Positions 5,735-6,708 of a DNA stretch of 6,708 bases are shown here, in pieces (position 1 is the first letter of the stretch; the number at the start of each line of letters is the position of its first letter). The DNA is taken from assembly GCA_021801615.1 (NCBI GenBank), contig JAJYXS010000018.1, positions 1 to 6,708 on the forward strand, in the 5' to 3' direction. This DNA is from Actinomycetes bacterium. GTDB taxonomy: Bacteria; Actinomycetota; Acidimicrobiia; Acidimicrobiales; RAAP-2. The translations under genes were made by a program, and so were the position numbers. The notes beneath the pieces were generated by a model. It was not told where the DNA came from. It did not search any database and saw nothing but the letters and a program-made list of their open reading frames with translations.

Positions 5735-5821
5735 AGGACTCTGCGGGCGAGAGCCCGTGGCGACATGTGCAATACGCATCACCGCACTGTTCGAGTGCAG
5801 GGGTGGTGACGGGCAGAGCCT
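5735..5821 (+). ncRNA. Candidate structured RNA, three-way junction (unclassified)
   Basis: By eye the + strand folds into a closed three-way junction. The closing stem is A-GG-(bulged A)-CTCTG at 5735-5743 with CAGAG-CC-T at 5814-5821. Hairpin 1 is CGGGC/GCCCG (5744-5748 / 5753-5757) capped by the GNRA tetraloop GAGA. Hairpin 2 is CATCACC/GGTGGTG (5777-5783 / 5802-5808, one G-U pair) continued, after a 3-base bulge, by GCACT/AGTGC (5784-5788 / 5794-5798) with loop GTTCG. It matches no riboswitch or RNA family that I recognise. In such GC-rich DNA, chance pairing is a real possibility. It could be part of a long hsp20 leader or a separate small RNA. Confidence 0.3.
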
Positions 5822-5874
5822 GAAGGTTCGGTTGTCGTACGTCCTTTCGACGGGGAACCCGGCGTACAGTTGAA

Positions 5875-5916
5875 GAAGGCGTCCGGTTCCCGCTCGATCG
5901 CGGGACGGACGCCTTC
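5875..5916. terminator. Very strong hairpin: 11-bp outer stem plus 6-bp inner stem
   Basis: GAAGGCGTCCG (5875-5885) pairs perfectly with CGGACGCCTTC (5906-5916). Inside, after a 2-base bulge (GT), TCCCGC (5888-5893) pairs with GCGGGA (5900-5905) around loop TCGATC. No T-tract follows on the + strand; on the minus strand the exit is TTCAACT. It could be a terminator or attenuator between the preceding RNA-like fold and hsp20, or a structured RNA element in its own right. The pairing is seen directly; the role is inferred. Confidence 0.5.
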
Positions 5917-6130
5917 AGCGCGTTCGGGAGTGAAAGCGTTCCAGACCGAGCGCGCGCTCCCATCGACACGCGGCTCGGGACCCGAGGCTCGCGTAGGGGC
6001 TTTCGACCCTTCGACGACGTCTCGCGCGGCGCCTACCATCGGAAAGGCGGATGTCCCGTGCAGCTCTTCACCTCTGAGGACGAGCCGAGGGCAGGCCGCA
6101 GAAGCGCCGGGCACGCGGAGCGGACGTCCG

Positions 6131-6259
6131 TAAACCGCGGAAGCCCGGATAGAGAGGCAAAGCGAAGCGGAGCACAAGGAACACGCGGGAACAGAGAAGC
6201 CCGTCCGGACGGACAAGGACAAGGAATAGACACACGACAGAAACAGAGAGGAGGTTGCC
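6131..6259 (+). promoter_or_regulatory. T-poor, A/G-rich leader of the small heat-shock gene
   Basis: Only six T residues occur in these 129 bases, unlike the flanking sequence, giving a probably little-folded RNA leader that ends in the ribosome binding site. Two perfect palindromes sit at or near it, CGGACGTCCG (6121-6130) and CCGTCCGGACGG (6201-6212), as possible operator sites. No HAIR (HspR) or CIRCE (HrcA) box is recognisable. That this is transcribed leader is inference. Confidence 0.35.
6249..6254 (+). promoter_or_regulatory. Ribosome binding site of the hsp20-family gene
   Basis: A perfect AGGAGG five bases before ATG 6260, the strongest Shine-Dalgarno in the window. It fits high translation of a stress protein. 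Confidence 0.85.
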
Positions 6260-6694
6260 ATGGCGATCGTTCACAGAGAGGCGCGCCAGCTGCCTGACTG
6301 GACCGAGCTCGTGCTGCCTGAGCGGTGGCGCCAATTGTTCGACCTGGACCTCGAGCGGGACGGTTGGCTGCGGATCGAGCAGTACCAAGACGGCGGCACA
6401 TTGGTGCTGCGAAGCGAGGTGCCCGGGGTCGACCCGGAGAAGGACATCGAGGTCACGGTGGGTGACGGCGTCCTGCGGGTACGCGCGCACCGGGAGATGA
6501 AGGCCGAGCAGAAGAACAAGAAGGGCTACCGCTCGGAGTTCCGCTACGGCGAGCTGACCCGGACGATCCCGCTTCCCGAAGGGTTCTCCGGGGACGTGAA
6601 GGCGACGTACGACAACGGCGTTCTCGAGGTACGAGTCCCGATCCCCGCCGAGAAGGAGCCGGAGGTGAAGAAGGTCCCGGTCACGAGAGTCTGA
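6260..6694 (+). CDS. Small heat-shock protein, Hsp20 / alpha-crystallin family
   Basis: A 144-aa cytoplasmic ATP-independent holdase chaperone that binds unfolding proteins and forms oligomers. It has a short N-terminal arm (1-37, with a Trp/Leu-rich DWTELVLPERWRQLFDLDL). The alpha-crystallin domain follows (about 38-128), with SEVPGVDPEKDIEVTV (52-67), GVLRVRAHRE (70-79), YRSEFRYGELTRTIPLPEG (90-108) and the family hallmark NGVLEVRVP (119-127). The Lys/Glu-rich tail ends KKVPVTRV, whose V-P-V could serve as the C-terminal I/V-x-I/V motif used in oligomer assembly. The length is typical of actinobacterial Hsp20. The start is fixed by AGGAGG at 6249-6254. The gene stands alone on its strand here, with a long gene-free region upstream and only 14 bases after the stop in the window. 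Confidence 0.95.
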   Translation: MAIVHREARQLPDWTELVLPERWRQLFDLDLERDGWLRIEQYQDGGTLVLRSEVPGVDPEKDIEVTVGDGVLRVRAHREMKAEQKNKKGYRSEFRYGELTRTIPLPEGFSGDVKATYDNGVLEVRVPIPAEKEPEVKKVPVTRV

Positions 6695-6708
6695 TCAGCA
6701 GTTCTCTT

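Larger units (their letters stand above)
5405..6259. other. 855-bp region without a convincing protein gene
   Basis: Open frames here on either strand give low-complexity or Cys/Ser/Arg-rich translations with no recognisable domain, and I reject them. From left to right the stretch holds the DinB-gene ribosome binding site, a 14-bp tandem repeat (5491-5570), TTCGA words at spacings of 11-15 bp (5662-5718), a branched RNA-like fold (5735-5821) and a strong hairpin (5875-5916). It continues with perfect palindromes (5948-5959, 6121-6130, 6201-6212) and a T-poor leader before hsp20 (6131-6259). The 12-mer AGGGGCTTTCGA occurs twice (5655-5666 and 5995-6006). The promoters of both flanking divergent genes must lie here, but I cannot place a convincing -10/-35 pair. 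Confidence 0.7.

Noticed and set aside
5784..5798. GCACTGTTCGAGTGC as a tRNA T-arm or a CIRCE element
   Set aside because: No acceptor or anticodon stem surrounds it. CIRCE needs a 9-base spacer between TTAGCACTC and GAGTGCTAA; here the arms are shorter and the spacer is 5.
5735..5821. Known riboswitches (c-di-GMP-I, TPP, cobalamin, SAM, glycine, guanidine) or SRP / RNase P RNA
   Set aside because: The conserved core words of these families are absent, although the fold is branched.
5870..6133. 87-codon + strand open frame starting MKKASGS
   Set aside because: It starts inside the strong hairpin region, has no ribosome binding site and no recognisable domain.
5779..6261. 160-codon minus-strand open frame upstream of hsp20
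   Set aside because: The translation has no domain and mixed composition, and it reads through perfect hairpins and the T-poor leader.

Overview
The window looks like chromosomal DNA of a high-GC actinobacterium (Actinomycetota). Third codon positions are almost all G or C, GTG starts occur, genes overlap by ATGA/GTGA, and it carries an actinobacterial-type DinB/DUF664 protein and an Mtb12-like lipoprotein. A lineage near Acidimicrobiia is possible, but the sequence alone does not fix the class.

Bases 1-2842 (+) hold the end of a branched-chain amino acid (HAAT/Liv family) ABC importer operon. It contains a LivM-type permease cut by the left edge, a LivG-type ATPase and a LivF-type ATPase, all coupled by 4-bp stop/start overlaps. 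The livM/livG junction carries a 30-bp tandem duplication that creates an 11-codon mini-ORF with an ATGA overlap at each end. A perfect 9-bp hairpin overlaps the livF stop codon, followed by a short 15-bp tandem repeat.

Bases 2934-3506 (-) encode a small secreted lipoprotein convergent with the importer. It is divergent from a rhodanese + metallo-beta-lactamase fusion (3670-4797, +), probably a persulfide dioxygenase/sulfurtransferase of sulfide or thiol detoxification. Convergent with that, 19 bp away, is a DinB-fold protein (4817-5404, -) whose C-terminus is five copies of a hexapeptide encoded by an 18-bp tandem repeat.

Bases 5405-6259 have no convincing protein gene. They hold a 14-bp tandem repeat, a run of phased TTCGA words, a candidate three-way-junction RNA fold, a very strong 11-bp hairpin, several perfect palindromes and a T-poor, A/G-rich leader. 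The leader runs into a small heat-shock protein gene (6260-6694, +) with an excellent ribosome binding site.

The genes are ordinary families. The least ordinary material lies between them: four unrelated tandem duplications at gene borders, and the structured non-coding stretch before hsp20. I see no phage, transposon, CRISPR array, tRNA or rRNA, and no clear evidence of a new multi-gene system.
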